The notes: generated by a model not told the origin, from the letters alone. DNA of 64,000 bases from Vibrio algivorus (GCF_002218005.2 NZ_AP018678.1:248001-312000); one strand, 5' to 3'. Positions 17,272 to 25,989 are shown, numbered from the stretch's first letter. Numbers and translations: made by a program.

Positions 17272-17583
17272 ATGCAGAACCAACGTATTCGTATCCGCCT
17301 AAAGGCTTTCGATTATCGTCTAATCGATCAGTCTACTGCGGAAATCGTTGAAACAGCAAAGCGCACCGGCGCACAGGTTCGTGGTCCTATTCCACTACCT
17401 ACTCGTAAAGAGCGTTTCACTGTTCTTGTTTCTCCTCACGTCAACAAAGACGCACGTGACCAGTACGAAATTCGTACTCACAAGCGTTTAATCGACATCG
17501 TAGAACCAACAGATAAAACTGTTGATGCTTTGATGCGTTTAGATCTTGCTGCTGGCGTTGATGTTCAAATCAGCCTAGGTTAA
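17272..17583 (+). CDS. rpsJ: 30S ribosomal protein S10 (NusE)
   Basis: A 103-residue protein starting MQNQRIRIRLKAFDYRLIDQ, with the usual long loop GPIPLPTRKERFTVLVSPHVNKDARDQ split by strands. S10 sits in the 30S head and also acts as NusE in antitermination with NusB. The start at 17272 follows TTGGAG; five upstream codons in frame are rejected. It is the first gene of the eleven-gene S10 operon. Confidence 0.99.
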   Translation: MQNQRIRIRLKAFDYRLIDQSTAEIVETAKRTGAQVRGPIPLPTRKERFTVLVSPHVNKDARDQYEIRTHKRLIDIVEPTDKTVDALMRLDLAAGVDVQISLG

Positions 17584-17596
17584 GGGAGAAGAAATA

Positions 17597-18226
17597 ATGA
17601 TTGGTCTAGTCGGTCGTAAAGTGGGTATGACCCGCGTATTTACCGAAGAAGGCGTTTCTATCCCTGTAACAGTTGTTGAGGTTGAAGCTAACCGTGTTTC
17701 TCAAGTACGTACACTTGAAAATGATGGTTACTCTGCAATCCAAGTAACTGCAGGTGCTAAGAAAGCTAACCGTGTAACTAAGCCTGAAGCTGGTCACTTT
17801 GCGAAAGCAGGTGTTGAAGCAGGCCGCGGTCTTTGGGAATTCCGTTTAGAAAACGGTGAAGAGTTTGAAGTTGGCGCTGAGCTAAACGTAGAACTTTTCA
17901 ATGAAATCAAAAAAGTAGACGTTACTGGTACATCTAAAGGTAAGGGTTTCCAAGGCGCTGTTAAGCGTTGGAACTTCCGTACTCAAGATATGACTCACGG
18001 TAACTCTTTGTCTCACCGTGCTCCGGGTTCAATTGGCCAATGTCAAACTCCAGGTCGCGTGTTTAAAGGCAAAAAAATGGCTGGTCACATGGGTGCTGAG
18101 CGTGTAACGACTCAAAACCTAGAGATCGTACGTGTTGACGCTGAACGCAATCTGCTTCTTATTAAAGGTGCAGTACCTGGTGCTATCGGTGGCAACGTAA
18201 TCGTAAAACCAGCTGTTAAAGCATAA
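17597..18226 (+). CDS. rplC: 50S ribosomal protein L3
   Basis: A 209-residue protein starting MIGLVGRKVGMTRVFTEEG, with the central extension QDMTHGNSLSHRAPGSIGQCQTPGRVFKGKKMAGHMG that reaches the peptidyl-transferase centre. Gln149-like residue in GQCQTP is the site methylated by PrmB in E. coli and is present. Length equals the enterobacterial protein. Confidence 0.99.
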   Translation: MIGLVGRKVGMTRVFTEEGVSIPVTVVEVEANRVSQVRTLENDGYSAIQVTAGAKKANRVTKPEAGHFAKAGVEAGRGLWEFRLENGEEFEVGAELNVELFNEIKKVDVTGTSKGKGFQGAVKRWNFRTQDMTHGNSLSHRAPGSIGQCQTPGRVFKGKKMAGHMGAERVTTQNLEIVRVDAERNLLLIKGAVPGAIGGNVIVKPAVKA

Positions 18227-18242
18227 CGTCTAGGAGTAAGTA

Positions 18243-18845
18243 ATGGAATTGATGGTTAAAGGTGCTGATGCACTAACTGTTTCCGAGACTACTTTCGGAC
18301 GTGAGTTTAACGAAGCTCTTGTACACCAAGTAGTTGTTGCGTATGCAGCAGGTGCTCGTCAAGGTACTCGTGCTCAAAAGACTCGTTCTGAAGTATCTGG
18401 TGGCGGCGCTAAACCATGGCGTCAAAAAGGTACTGGCCGTGCGCGTGCTGGTACAATCCGTAGCCCAATCTGGCGTACAGGTGGTGTTACTTTTGCTGCG
18501 AAACCACAAAATCACAGCCAAAAAGTAAACAAAAAAATGTACCGTGGTGCTATGAAAAGCATTCTTTCTGAATTAGTTCGTCAAGAGCGTTTAATCGTTG
18601 TTGATAACTTCTCAGTTGAAGCGCCAAAAACTAAAGACCTAGTTGCTAAGCTTAAAGATCTTGAGCTAAACGATGTATTAATCGTAACTAGCGAAGTAGA
18701 CGAGAATCTATTCTTAGCTGCTCGTAACCTATACAAAGTTGATGCACGTGATGTAGCTGGTATTGATCCAGTAAGTCTAATCGCATTTGACAAGGTTCTA
18801 ATGACTGCTGACGCAGTTAAGCAAGTTGAGGAGATGCTGGCATGA
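18243..18845 (+). CDS. rplD: 50S ribosomal protein L4
   Basis: A 200-residue protein with the extended exit-tunnel loop GGGAKPWRQKGTGRARAGTIRSP. Beyond its structural role lining the exit tunnel, L4 is the autogenous repressor of the S10 operon in E. coli, so it is the likely ligand of the long leader before rpsJ. Its end overlaps rplW by 4 nt (ATGA), indicating coupled translation. Confidence 0.99.
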   Translation: MELMVKGADALTVSETTFGREFNEALVHQVVVAYAAGARQGTRAQKTRSEVSGGGAKPWRQKGTGRARAGTIRSPIWRTGGVTFAAKPQNHSQKVNKKMYRGAMKSILSELVRQERLIVVDNFSVEAPKTKDLVAKLKDLELNDVLIVTSEVDENLFLAARNLYKVDARDVAGIDPVSLIAFDKVLMTADAVKQVEEMLA

Positions 18846-19144
18846 TCAGTGAAGAGCGTCTACTAAAAGTTCTACGTGCTCCGCACATCTCTGAAAAAGC
18901 GACAATGGCTGCTGAAAAAGCAAACACTATCGTTTTTAAAGTTGCTACTAATGCAACGAAAAAAGAGATCAAAGCAGCTGTAGAGAAGCTATTTGAAGTT
19001 GAAGTTAAGTCTGTAAATACCCTAGTACAAAAGGGTAAGACCAAACGTCAAGGTATGCGTGAAGGCCGTCGTTCAGACGTGAAAAAAGCTTACGTTACTT
19101 TGAAAGAAGGTCAAGACCTTGACTTCGTTGGCGGTGCTGAGTAA
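18842..19144 (+). CDS. rplW: 50S ribosomal protein L23
   Basis: A 100-residue protein at the exit-tunnel mouth, where trigger factor and SRP dock. Motifs LRAPHISEKATMAAEKANTIVF and KTKRQGMREGRRSDVKKAYVTL are canonical. Coupled to rplD by ATGA overlap; rplB follows after 15 bp. Confidence 0.99.
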   Translation: MISEERLLKVLRAPHISEKATMAAEKANTIVFKVATNATKKEIKAAVEKLFEVEVKSVNTLVQKGKTKRQGMREGRRSDVKKAYVTLKEGQDLDFVGGAE

Positions 19145-19159
19145 CAGGAGTAGTTAAAA

Positions 19160-19984
19160 ATGGCTATTGTTAAGTGTAAGCCGACTTCCCCTGGTCGTCG
19201 CCACGTTGTTAAAGTAGTTAATGCTGACCTACATAAAGGTAAGCCTTACGCACCGCTTTTAGAGAAAAACTCTAAAAATGGTGGTCGTAACAATAACGGT
19301 CGTATCACAGTACGTCACATTGGTGGTGGTCACAAACATCACTACCGTGTAATTGACTTTAAACGTACTAAAGACGGTATCCCAGCGAAAGTTGAGCGTC
19401 TTGAATACGATCCAAACCGTAGTGCAAACATTGCTTTAGTATTGTATGCAGACGGTGAACGTCGTTACATCATTGCCCCTAAAGGCATTCAAGCTGGTGA
19501 TGCAGTTCAATCTGGTGTTGATGCGCCTATCAAAGCAGGTAACACCCTGCCGATGCGTAACATCCCAGTAGGTTCTACAATTCACTGTATTGAACTTAAG
19601 CCTGGTAAAGGTGCACAGCTAGCTCGTTCAGCTGGCGCATATGCTCAACTTGTCGCTCGCGACGGTTCATATGTAACTCTACGCTTACGTTCTGGTGAGA
19701 TGCGTAAAGTATTATCTGAAGGCCGTGCAACTATCGGTGAAGTAGGTAATTCTGAGCACATGCTTCGTGAACTAGGTAAAGCTGGTGCTAACCGCTGGCG
19801 CGGTGTTCGTCCAACCGTTCGCGGTGTGGTAATGAACCCAGTAGACCACCCACACGGTGGTGGTGAAGGCCGTACTTCTGGTGGTCGTCACCCAGTTTCT
19901 CCTTGGGGTATGCCTACTAAGGGCTTCAAGACTCGTAAGAACAAACGCACTGACAAGTACATTGTACGTCGTCGTAACAAATAA
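19160..19984 (+). CDS. rplB: 50S ribosomal protein L2
   Basis: A 274-residue core protein near the peptidyl-transferase centre. It has the N-terminal NGGRNNNGRITVRHIGGGHKHHYR and the diagnostic GVVMNPVDHPHGGGEG loop with its conserved histidine, ending RTDKYIVRRRNK. Required for subunit association. Confidence 0.99.
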   Translation: MAIVKCKPTSPGRRHVVKVVNADLHKGKPYAPLLEKNSKNGGRNNNGRITVRHIGGGHKHHYRVIDFKRTKDGIPAKVERLEYDPNRSANIALVLYADGERRYIIAPKGIQAGDAVQSGVDAPIKAGNTLPMRNIPVGSTIHCIELKPGKGAQLARSAGAYAQLVARDGSYVTLRLRSGEMRKVLSEGRATIGEVGNSEHMLRELGKAGANRWRGVRPTVRGVVMNPVDHPHGGGEGRTSGGRHPVSPWGMPTKGFKTRKNKRTDKYIVRRRNK

Positions 19985-20003
19985 TCTATAAAGAGGAATC
20001 GCC

Positions 20004-20282
20004 ATGCCACGTTCTCTCAAGAAAGGTCCTTTTATTGACCTACACTTGCTGAAGAAGGTAGAGAAAGCGGTGGAAAGCGGAGACAAAAAGCCTATTAAGA
20101 CTTGGTCCCGTCGCTCAATGATCATTCCATCAATGATTGGTTTGACCATCGCTGTCCATAATGGTCGTCAACACGTTCCAGTATTCGTAACTGATGAAAT
20201 GATCGGTCACAAACTGGGCGAATTTGCACCAACTCGTACCTATCGCGGCCATGCTGCAGATAAGAAAGCTAAGAAGAAGTAA
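20004..20282 (+). CDS. rpsS: 30S ribosomal protein S19
   Basis: A 92-residue 30S head protein starting MPRSLKKGPFIDLHLLKKVE, with KTWSRRSMIIPSMIGLTIAVHNGRQHVPV and a basic tail ending KKAKKK. Part of the bridge to 50S. Confidence 0.99.
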   Translation: MPRSLKKGPFIDLHLLKKVEKAVESGDKKPIKTWSRRSMIIPSMIGLTIAVHNGRQHVPVFVTDEMIGHKLGEFAPTRTYRGHAADKKAKKK

Positions 20283-20292
20283 GGAGTAAATA

Positions 20293-20625
20293 ATGGAAGC
20301 TATTGCTAAACATAACTTTGCTCGCATTTCTCCTCAGAAAGCTCGCTTAGTTGCAGACCAAATCCGTGGTAAATCAGTAGACCAAGCTCTTGAAATTTTA
20401 ACTTTCAGCAACAAAAAAGCTGCTGAGTTAATTAAGAAAGTACTTGATTCTGCGATTGCAAATGCGGAACACAACGAAGGTGCAGATATCGACGATCTAT
20501 CAGTCGCTAAAATCTTCGTAGATGAGGGCCCTATCATGAAGCGTATTATGCCTCGTGCTAAAGGCCGTGCGGATCGTATCTTGAAGCGTTCAAGCCACAT
20601 CACTGTTGTTGTAGCAGATCGCTAA
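20293..20625 (+). CDS. rplV: 50S ribosomal protein L22
   Basis: A 110-residue protein with RISPQKARLVADQIRGKSV and the beta-hairpin MKRIMPRAKGRADRILKRSSHITVVV that lines the exit tunnel. The hairpin shows no deletion of the kind linked to macrolide resistance. Confidence 0.99.
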   Translation: MEAIAKHNFARISPQKARLVADQIRGKSVDQALEILTFSNKKAAELIKKVLDSAIANAEHNEGADIDDLSVAKIFVDEGPIMKRIMPRAKGRADRILKRSSHITVVVADR

Positions 20626-20645
20626 GAGACTAGGAGAGTAAGCAA

Positions 20646-21347
20646 ATGGGTCAGAAAGTACATCCAAATGGTATTCGTCTTGGCATCGTTAAGCCTTGGA
20701 ATGCTACATGGTTTGCTAATACCAACGAATTCGCTGACAACCTAGACGGCGACTTCAAGGTACGTCAGTTCTTAACGAAAGAACTGTCTAAAGCGTCTTT
20801 ATCTCGCATCGTTATCGAGCGTCCTGCGAAGAGCATCCGTGTGACTATTCACACTGCTCGTCCAGGTGTTGTTATCGGTAAGAAAGGCGAAGACGTTGAG
20901 AAGCTACGCGCAGCTGTAGCTAAAATTGCAGGTGTACCAGCGCAAATTAACATTGCAGAAGTACGTAAGCCTGAGCTAGACGGTCAATTAGTGGCTGATA
21001 GCATCTCGTCTCAGCTAGAGCGTCGTGTTATGTTCCGTCGTGCTATGAAGCGCGCAGTACAAAACGCAATGCGTCTAGGTGCTAAGGGTATCAAAGTAGA
21101 AGTAAGCGGTCGTTTAGGCGGCGCTGAAATCGCGCGTACTGAATGGTACCGTGAAGGCCGTGTGCCACTACATACCCTACGTGCTGATATTGATTACGCA
21201 ACTTCTTCGGCTCACACTCAATATGGTGTGATCGGCGTTAAAGTTTGGATCTTCAAGGGTGAAATCCTTGGTGGTATGCCAGACGCTAATGCGGTAGAGC
21301 CAAAGGCTGACAAGCCTAAGAAGAAGCCACGTCAAAGCCGTAAGTAA
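20646..21347 (+). CDS. rpsC: 30S ribosomal protein S3
   Basis: A 233-residue protein with N-terminal GQKVHPNGIRLGI, KH domain motif RPGVVIGKKGEDVEKLR and the C-terminal domain ERRVMFRRAMKRAVQNAMR. S3 forms part of the mRNA entry helicase with S4 and S5. Ends in a basic tail. Confidence 0.99.
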   Translation: MGQKVHPNGIRLGIVKPWNATWFANTNEFADNLDGDFKVRQFLTKELSKASLSRIVIERPAKSIRVTIHTARPGVVIGKKGEDVEKLRAAVAKIAGVPAQINIAEVRKPELDGQLVADSISSQLERRVMFRRAMKRAVQNAMRLGAKGIKVEVSGRLGGAEIARTEWYREGRVPLHTLRADIDYATSSAHTQYGVIGVKVWIFKGEILGGMPDANAVEPKADKPKKKPRQSRK

Positions 21348-21358
21348 GGAGTCGACTG

Positions 21359-21769
21359 ATGCTACAACCTAAACGTACTAAATTCCGTAAGGTTATGACT
21401 GGTCGTAACCGTGGTCTAGCGAAAGGTACTGATGTAAGCTTCGGCGAATTCGGCCTTAAAGCTGTTGGCCGTGGTCGCATTACTGCTCGTCAGATCGAAG
21501 CGGCTCGTCGTGCAATGACGCGTCACGTTAAGCGTCAAGGTCAAATCTGGATTCGTATTTTTCCAGACAAACCTATCACTGAAAAACCTCTTGAAGTTCG
21601 TCAAGGTAAAGGTAAGGGTAACGTTGAATATTGGGTTGCCCAAATCCAGCCTGGTAAAGTGATGTACGAGATGGGTGGTGTACCTGAAGAGTTGGCACGT
21701 GAAGCGTTCCGCCTAGCGGCACGTAAACTGCCTATAAAAACAACTTTTGTAACTAAGCAGGTGATGTGA
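21359..21769 (+). CDS. rplP: 50S ribosomal protein L16
   Basis: A 136-residue protein starting MLQPKRTKFRKVMTGRNRGL. RQGQIWIRIFPDKPITEKPLEVRQGKGKG contains the Arg in the RQGKG area that is hydroxylated in E. coli. Its stop overlaps the rpmC start (TGATG), giving tight coupling. Confidence 0.99.
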   Translation: MLQPKRTKFRKVMTGRNRGLAKGTDVSFGEFGLKAVGRGRITARQIEAARRAMTRHVKRQGQIWIRIFPDKPITEKPLEVRQGKGKGNVEYWVAQIQPGKVMYEMGGVPEELAREAFRLAARKLPIKTTFVTKQVM

Positions 21770-21960
21770 TGAAAGCACAAGACCTACGCGAAAAAAGCGT
21801 TGAAGAGCTTAACGCTGAGTTATTGAATTTGCTACGCGAACAGTTCAACTTGCGCATGCAAGCTGCAACTGGTCAGCTACAGCAAACTCATACTCTGAAA
21901 GCTGTACGCCGTGATATCGCACGTGTTAAGACTGTTTTGACTAGTAAGGCAGGCGCATAA
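21769..21960 (+). CDS. rpmC: 50S ribosomal protein L29
   Basis: A 63-residue two-helix protein beside the exit tunnel, MKAQDLREKSVEELNAELL, with NLRMQAATGQLQQTHTLKAVRRDIAR. ATG at 21769 overlaps the rplP stop and is preferred to a GTG one codon earlier. Its stop overlaps rpsQ (TAATG). Confidence 0.97.
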   Translation: MKAQDLREKSVEELNAELLNLLREQFNLRMQAATGQLQQTHTLKAVRRDIARVKTVLTSKAGA

Positions 21961-22214
21961 TGAGCGAAACAACTCGTACGACTCAAGGTCGTGTAATTAG
22001 TGACAAAATGGACAAGTCTATTGTTGTTGCTATCGAACGTTTTGTTAAACACCCAATCTATGGGAAGTTCATCAAACGTACGACAAAAGTACATGCACAC
22101 GATGAAAACAACGAATGTGGCCTAGGCGACAAAGTTGAGATTCGTGAGTGTCGTCCACTGTCTAAGACCAAATCTTGGACATTGGTTAAAGTTCTAGAAA
22201 AATCGAAAATTTAA
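21960..22214 (+). CDS. rpsQ: 30S ribosomal protein S17
   Basis: An 84-residue OB-fold 16S-binding protein. GRVISDKMDKSIVVAIERFVKHPIYGKFIKRTTK and CRPLSKTKSWTLVKVLEKS are canonical. It is the last gene of the S10 operon and is followed by a strong terminator. Confidence 0.99.
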   Translation: MSETTRTTQGRVISDKMDKSIVVAIERFVKHPIYGKFIKRTTKVHAHDENNECGLGDKVEIRECRPLSKTKSWTLVKVLEKSKI

Positions 22215-22239
22215 TTTTTCCTTATTTTTTAGGCTTTTA

Positions 22240-22278
22240 AAGCGGCCCCAAAGTTTTTTTTGGGGCCGTTTATTTTTT
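22240..22278 (+). terminator. Terminator between the S10 and spc operons
   Basis: A 10-bp stem (AGCGGCCCCA at 22241-22250 with its partner at 22261-22270) and a 10-nt T-rich loop are followed by TATTTTTTG. It lies 26 bp after the rpsQ stop codon. Confidence 0.87.
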
Positions 22279-22301
22279 GACTACCTTTCTTCTGGAAACG
22301 G

Positions 22302-22310
22302 TGGTACAAT
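22302..22310 (+). promoter_or_regulatory. Candidate extended -10 promoter of the spc operon
   Basis: TGGTACAAT is an extended -10 (TGn plus TACAAT). A TTGACT at 22277-22282 is too far away (22 bp) to be a standard -35. A promoter is expected here because the preceding terminator separates spc from S10, but the match is modest. Confidence 0.45.
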
Positions 22311-22379
22311 TCGCAGCCCTTATAAAGAGGCAGCCCGACCCGAGATGGGTCTAGTTTTAATATTTAGCGGAGCACTAAC

Positions 22380-22751
22380 ATGATCCAAATGCAAAGTACA
22401 CTGGACGCAGCGGATAACTCCGGCGCTCGCAGAGTAATGTGTATTAAGGTTCTGGGTGGCTCTCACCGCCGTTATGCACATATCGGAGATATCATCAAAG
22501 TTACTGTTAAGGAAGCAATTCCTCGCGGTAAAGTAAAAAAAGGTGATGTTCTGAAAGCGGTAGTGGTGCGCACCCGTAAAGGCGTTCGTCGTCCAGACGG
22601 TTCTGTCATTCGCTTCGACCGTAATGCTTGTGTATTGTTGAATGACAATACTGAGCAACCAGTCGGTACACGTATCTTTGGTCCTGTGACTCGTGAGCTT
22701 CGTAATGCGAAATTCATGAAAATTGTGTCACTAGCACCTGAAGTTCTGTAA
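22380..22751 (+). CDS. rplN: 50S ribosomal protein L14
   Basis: A 123-residue beta-barrel protein at the subunit interface. DNSGARRVMCIKVLGGSHRRYAHIGDII and GKVKKGDVLKAVVVRTRKGVRRPDGSVI match the family throughout, ending EVL. It is the binding site of the silencing factor RsfS in other bacteria. First gene of the spc operon, after TTAGCGGAG. Confidence 0.99.
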   Translation: MIQMQSTLDAADNSGARRVMCIKVLGGSHRRYAHIGDIIKVTVKEAIPRGKVKKGDVLKAVVVRTRKGVRRPDGSVIRFDRNACVLLNDNTEQPVGTRIFGPVTRELRNAKFMKIVSLAPEVL

Positions 22752-22765
22752 GGAGCGGCAATAAA

Positions 22766-23080
22766 ATGGCAGCTAAAATCCGTCGTAATGACGAAGTAAT
22801 CGTTCTTGCTGGTAAAGATAAAGGCAAGCGCGGTAAAGTAACTAAGGTTCTCGAAACTGGTAAAGTTTTCGTTGAAGGTATCAACCTTGTTAAAAAACAC
22901 CAAAAGCCTCAACCGGCTCTAGGTCAACAAGGTGGCATCGTTGAACAAGAAGCAGCTATTGATGCTTCTAACGTTGCAATCTTTAACGCATCTACTGGTA
23001 AAGCGGATCGTATCGGTTTCCGTTTGGAAGAAGGCAAAAAAGTGCGCTTCTTCAAATCAAACGGTGAATTAATTAAGTAA
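22766..23080 (+). CDS. rplX: 50S ribosomal protein L24
   Basis: A 104-residue assembly-initiator protein. The KOW motif DEVIVLAGKDKGKRGKVTKVL and VEGINLVKKHQKPQ are present. Separated from rplE by 14 bp. Confidence 0.99.
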   Translation: MAAKIRRNDEVIVLAGKDKGKRGKVTKVLETGKVFVEGINLVKKHQKPQPALGQQGGIVEQEAAIDASNVAIFNASTGKADRIGFRLEEGKKVRFFKSNGELIK

Positions 23081-23094
23081 TTTGGAGTTCTACT

Positions 23095-23634
23095 ATGGCG
23101 AAACTGCATGATTACTACAAGTCGTCTGTAGTCGCTGAACTGACCAAAGAGTTCAGCTACACAAGCGTCATGCAAGTCCCTAGGATTGAGAAAATCACCC
23201 TAAATATGGGCGTTGGTGAAGCAATCAACGATAAGAAACTACTTGAGAATGCTGCAAGTGATATGGCGACCATTTCTGGTCAAAAGCCACTTATTACTAA
23301 AGCACGCAAATCTGTTGCTGGTTTCAAAATTCGTGAAGGCTACCCAATTGGTTGTAAAGTAACCTTGCGTGGCGAGCGTATGTGGGATTTCTTTGAGCGT
23401 TTGATTTCTATCGCTCTTCCACGAGTACGTGATTTCCGTGGTGTTAGCGCTAAGTCTTTTGACGGACGCGGTAACTACAGCATGGGCGTTCGCGAGCAAA
23501 TCATCTTCCCGGAAATCGACTACGATAAAGTCGATCGTGTACGCGGTCTTGATATTACTATCACGACGTCTGCAAACACTGATGAGGAAGGCCGAGCTCT
23601 GCTGGCTGCCTTTAACTTCCCATTCCGCAAATAA
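23095..23634 (+). CDS. rplE: 50S ribosomal protein L5
   Basis: A 179-residue 5S rRNA-binding protein. MAKLHDYYKSSVVAELTKEF, KITLNMGVGEA and FPEIDYDKVDRVRGLDITI are family hallmarks. In E. coli the start of this cistron carries the S8 target that controls the spc operon. The same region here (about 23085-23160) can pair ACTAC with GTAGT around the first codons, but I infer S8 control from position only. Confidence 0.99.
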   Translation: MAKLHDYYKSSVVAELTKEFSYTSVMQVPRIEKITLNMGVGEAINDKKLLENAASDMATISGQKPLITKARKSVAGFKIREGYPIGCKVTLRGERMWDFFERLISIALPRVRDFRGVSAKSFDGRGNYSMGVREQIIFPEIDYDKVDRVRGLDITITTSANTDEEGRALLAAFNFPFRK

Positions 23635-23651
23635 GGTGAAGGGTTACTGTT

Positions 23652-23957
23652 ATGGCTAAACAATCAATGAAAGCACGTGAAACTAAACGTGCAAAGCTTG
23701 TAGCACAATACGCTGAAAAGCGTGCTGCGCTTAAAGCAACCATCAGTGATGTTAACGCATCTGAAGAAGATCGTTGGAACGCAGTTCTTAAACTGCAAGC
23801 TCTTCCACGTGATTCAAGTGCATCGCGTCAGCGCAACCGTTGCAACCAAACTGGTCGTCCACACGGTTACCTACGTAAATTCGGTCTAAGCCGTATCAAA
23901 GTTCGTGAAGCTTGCATGAAAGGCGAGATTCCTGGACTTCGTAAGGCTAGCTGGTAA
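23652..23957 (+). CDS. rpsN: 30S ribosomal protein S14 (zinc-free form)
   Basis: A 101-residue long-form S14. RQRNRCNQTGRPHGYLRKFGLSR lacks the Cys-X2-Cys pairs of the short zinc-binding paralog, so this is the zinc-independent version. LRKASW closes the protein. Confidence 0.99.
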   Translation: MAKQSMKARETKRAKLVAQYAEKRAALKATISDVNASEEDRWNAVLKLQALPRDSSASRQRNRCNQTGRPHGYLRKFGLSRIKVREACMKGEIPGLRKASW

Positions 23958-23986
23958 TTGCCACTTAATCATTTGGAGTAAATCAT

Positions 23987-24379
23987 ATGAGCATGCAAGA
24001 TCCGATTTCGGATATGCTGACCCGCATTCGTAACGGTCAGGCAGCAAACAAAGTTGCTGTGAAAATGCCTTCTTCAAAGCTTAAAGTTGCAATTGCTACT
24101 TTACTAAAAGCTGAAGGCTACATCGCTGACTTCGCTGTTGAAGGCGAAGTAAAACCAGAGCTAGAAGTTACTCTTAAGTACTTCCAAGCAAAACCAGTAA
24201 TCGAGCAAATCCAACGTGTTTCACGTCCTGGTCTACGCGTCTACAAGAAAAAAGACGAGTTACCATCAGTGATGGGTGGTTTGGGTGTTGCTGTTGTTTC
24301 CACTTCCAAGGGTCTGATGTCTGACCGTGCTGCTCGTAAAGCAGGTCTTGGCGGTGAAATCATCTGTTACGTAGCTTAA
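23987..24379 (+). CDS. rpsH: 30S ribosomal protein S8
   Basis: A 130-residue protein starting MSMQDPISDMLTRIRNGQAA and ending STSKGLMSDRAARKAGLGGEIICYVA, including the conserved Ser-Thr-Ser-Lys-Gly RNA-binding loop. S8 assembles the 16S central domain and is the translational repressor of the spc operon in E. coli. Confidence 0.99.
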   Translation: MSMQDPISDMLTRIRNGQAANKVAVKMPSSKLKVAIATLLKAEGYIADFAVEGEVKPELEVTLKYFQAKPVIEQIQRVSRPGLRVYKKKDELPSVMGGLGVAVVSTSKGLMSDRAARKAGLGGEIICYVA

Positions 24380-24389
24380 GGAGTAGAAT

Positions 24390-24923
24390 ATGTCTCGTGT
24401 TGCTAAAGCACCTGTCGCTATTCCAGCTGGCGTAGAGGTGAAACTGAATGGTCAAGAAGTTACTGTTAAAGGTGCTAAAGGTGAGTTAACTCGCGTTTTA
24501 CACAATGCAGTAGTGATCGCTCAGGAAGAAAACAACCTGACTTTCGGTCCACGTGAAGGTGTAGTTAATGCTTGGGCTCAAGCAGGTACTGCGCGTGCAC
24601 TAGTAAACAACATGGTTGTTGGTGTTACTGAAGGCTTTACGAAGAAGCTAGTTCTTAAGGGTGTAGGTTACCGTGCTGCTATTAAAGGCAACTCTGTAGC
24701 TCTAACTCTAGGCTTCTCTCATCCTGTAGAGCATGAATTGCCTTCAGGTGTTAAAGCTGAATGTCCAAGCCAAACTGAAATCGTATTAACTGCTTGTGAT
24801 AAGCAATTAGTCGGTCAAGTTGCTGCTGACATTCGTTCTTACCGTGAGCCTGAGCCTTATAAAGGCAAAGGTGTTCGTTACGCAGATGAAAATGTGCGTA
24901 CTAAAGAAGCTAAGAAGAAGTAA
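24390..24923 (+). CDS. rplF: 50S ribosomal protein L6
   Basis: A 177-residue protein of two duplicated alpha/beta domains. MSRVAKAPVAIPAGVEVKLNG opens it; VAADIRSYREPEPYKGKGVRYADE, the signature near the sarcin-ricin loop, closes it before a basic tail. Confidence 0.99.
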   Translation: MSRVAKAPVAIPAGVEVKLNGQEVTVKGAKGELTRVLHNAVVIAQEENNLTFGPREGVVNAWAQAGTARALVNNMVVGVTEGFTKKLVLKGVGYRAAIKGNSVALTLGFSHPVEHELPSGVKAECPSQTEIVLTACDKQLVGQVAADIRSYREPEPYKGKGVRYADENVRTKEAKKK

Positions 24924-24932
24924 GGTAACACT

Positions 24933-25286
24933 ATGGATAAGAAAGCATCTCGCATCCGTCGTGCTACACGTGCACGTCGTAAGATTGCTGAGCTAGGTGC
25001 AAACCGCCTAGTAGTACACCGTACTCCGCGTCATGTGTACGCTCAGGTTATCGCACCAAACGGCTCTGTGGTTATCGCTTCTGCTTCTACTGTAGAAAAG
25101 GCGATCCGTGAGCAAGTTAAGAATACTGGTAACGTTGACGCTGCTAAAGCTGTAGGTAAAGCTATTGCTGAGCGCGCTATCGAAAAAGGCATCTCAGATG
25201 TGGCTTTCGATCGTTCTGGTTTCCAATACCACGGTCGAGTGGCGGCACTTGCAGATTCTGCACGTGAAGCTGGTCTGAAATTCTAA
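24933..25286 (+). CDS. rplR: 50S ribosomal protein L18
   Basis: A 117-residue 5S rRNA-binding protein. MDKKASRIRRATRARRKI and LVVHRTPRHVYAQVIAPNG are canonical, ending in FDRSGFQYHGRVAALADSAREAGLKF. Confidence 0.99.
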   Translation: MDKKASRIRRATRARRKIAELGANRLVVHRTPRHVYAQVIAPNGSVVIASASTVEKAIREQVKNTGNVDAAKAVGKAIAERAIEKGISDVAFDRSGFQYHGRVAALADSAREAGLKF

Positions 25287-25300
25287 GGTAGGGTTGGAAG

Positions 25301-25801
25301 ATGGCTAAACAAGAACAACAAGCTTCAGATTTGAATGAAAAGCTAATCGCTGTTAACCGTGTTTCTAAAACGGTTAAAGGTGGTCGAATCTTTAGCTTTA
25401 CTGCACTAACTGTAGTTGGTGACGGTAATGGTCGCGTTGGTTTCGGTTACGGCAAAGCTCGTGAAGTACCAGCTGCGATTCAAAAAGCAATGGAAAAAGC
25501 GCGTCGTAACATGGTTACTATCGCACTTAACGAAGGCACTCTTCACCACTCGGTGAAAGGTCGCCACACAGGCTCTAAAGTTTACATGCAACCAGCTTCT
25601 GAAGGTACAGGTATCATTGCCGGTGGTGCAATGCGTGCAGTACTTGAAGTTGTAGGTGTTCATAACGTACTTGCGAAAGCGTACGGTTCTACGAACCCTA
25701 TCAACATCGTTCGTGCAACGATCGATGGTTTGAGCGGCATGAAGTCACCAGAAATGGTTGCTGCTAAACGTGGTCTAACTGTTGAATCTATTTCGGAGTA
25801 A
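25301..25801 (+). CDS. rpsE: 30S ribosomal protein S5
   Basis: A 166-residue protein. The N-terminal double-stranded-RNA-binding fold has VNRVSKTVKGGRIFSFTALTVVGDGNGRVGFGYGKAREVP, and the second domain contains GGAMRAVLEVVGVHNVLAKAYGS. It contributes to decoding accuracy with S4 and S12; the spectinomycin-site loop VSKTVKGGR is intact. Confidence 0.99.
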   Translation: MAKQEQQASDLNEKLIAVNRVSKTVKGGRIFSFTALTVVGDGNGRVGFGYGKAREVPAAIQKAMEKARRNMVTIALNEGTLHHSVKGRHTGSKVYMQPASEGTGIIAGGAMRAVLEVVGVHNVLAKAYGSTNPINIVRATIDGLSGMKSPEMVAAKRGLTVESISE

Positions 25802-25807
25802 GAACAC

Positions 25808-25984
25808 ATGGCAACTATTAAAGTAACTCAAACTAAAAGCTCAATTGGTCGCCTACCAAAGCACAAAGCTACTTTGCGTGGACTAGGCCTTCGTAAAATC
25901 AACCACACTGTAGAACTTGAAGACACTCCGTGCGTGCGCGGCATGATCAACAAAGTTCACTACATGGTTAAAGTTGGGGAGTAA
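25808..25984 (+). CDS. rpmD: 50S ribosomal protein L30
   Basis: A 58-residue protein encoded by a short frame between rpsE and rplO. It starts MATIKVTQTKSSIGRLPKHK and continues ATLRGLGLRKINHTVELEDT and MINKVHYMVKVGE, which is L30 end to end. A GGAGTAAGAAC ribosome-binding site overlaps the rpsE stop; rplO begins 6 bp later. Confidence 0.98.
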   Translation: MATIKVTQTKSSIGRLPKHKATLRGLGLRKINHTVELEDTPCVRGMINKVHYMVKVGE

Positions 25985-25989
25985 TCAGA

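Noticed and set aside
22277..22310. TTGACT with TACAAT as a standard sigma-70 promoter for spc
   Set aside because: The 22-bp spacing is too long; I kept only the extended -10.
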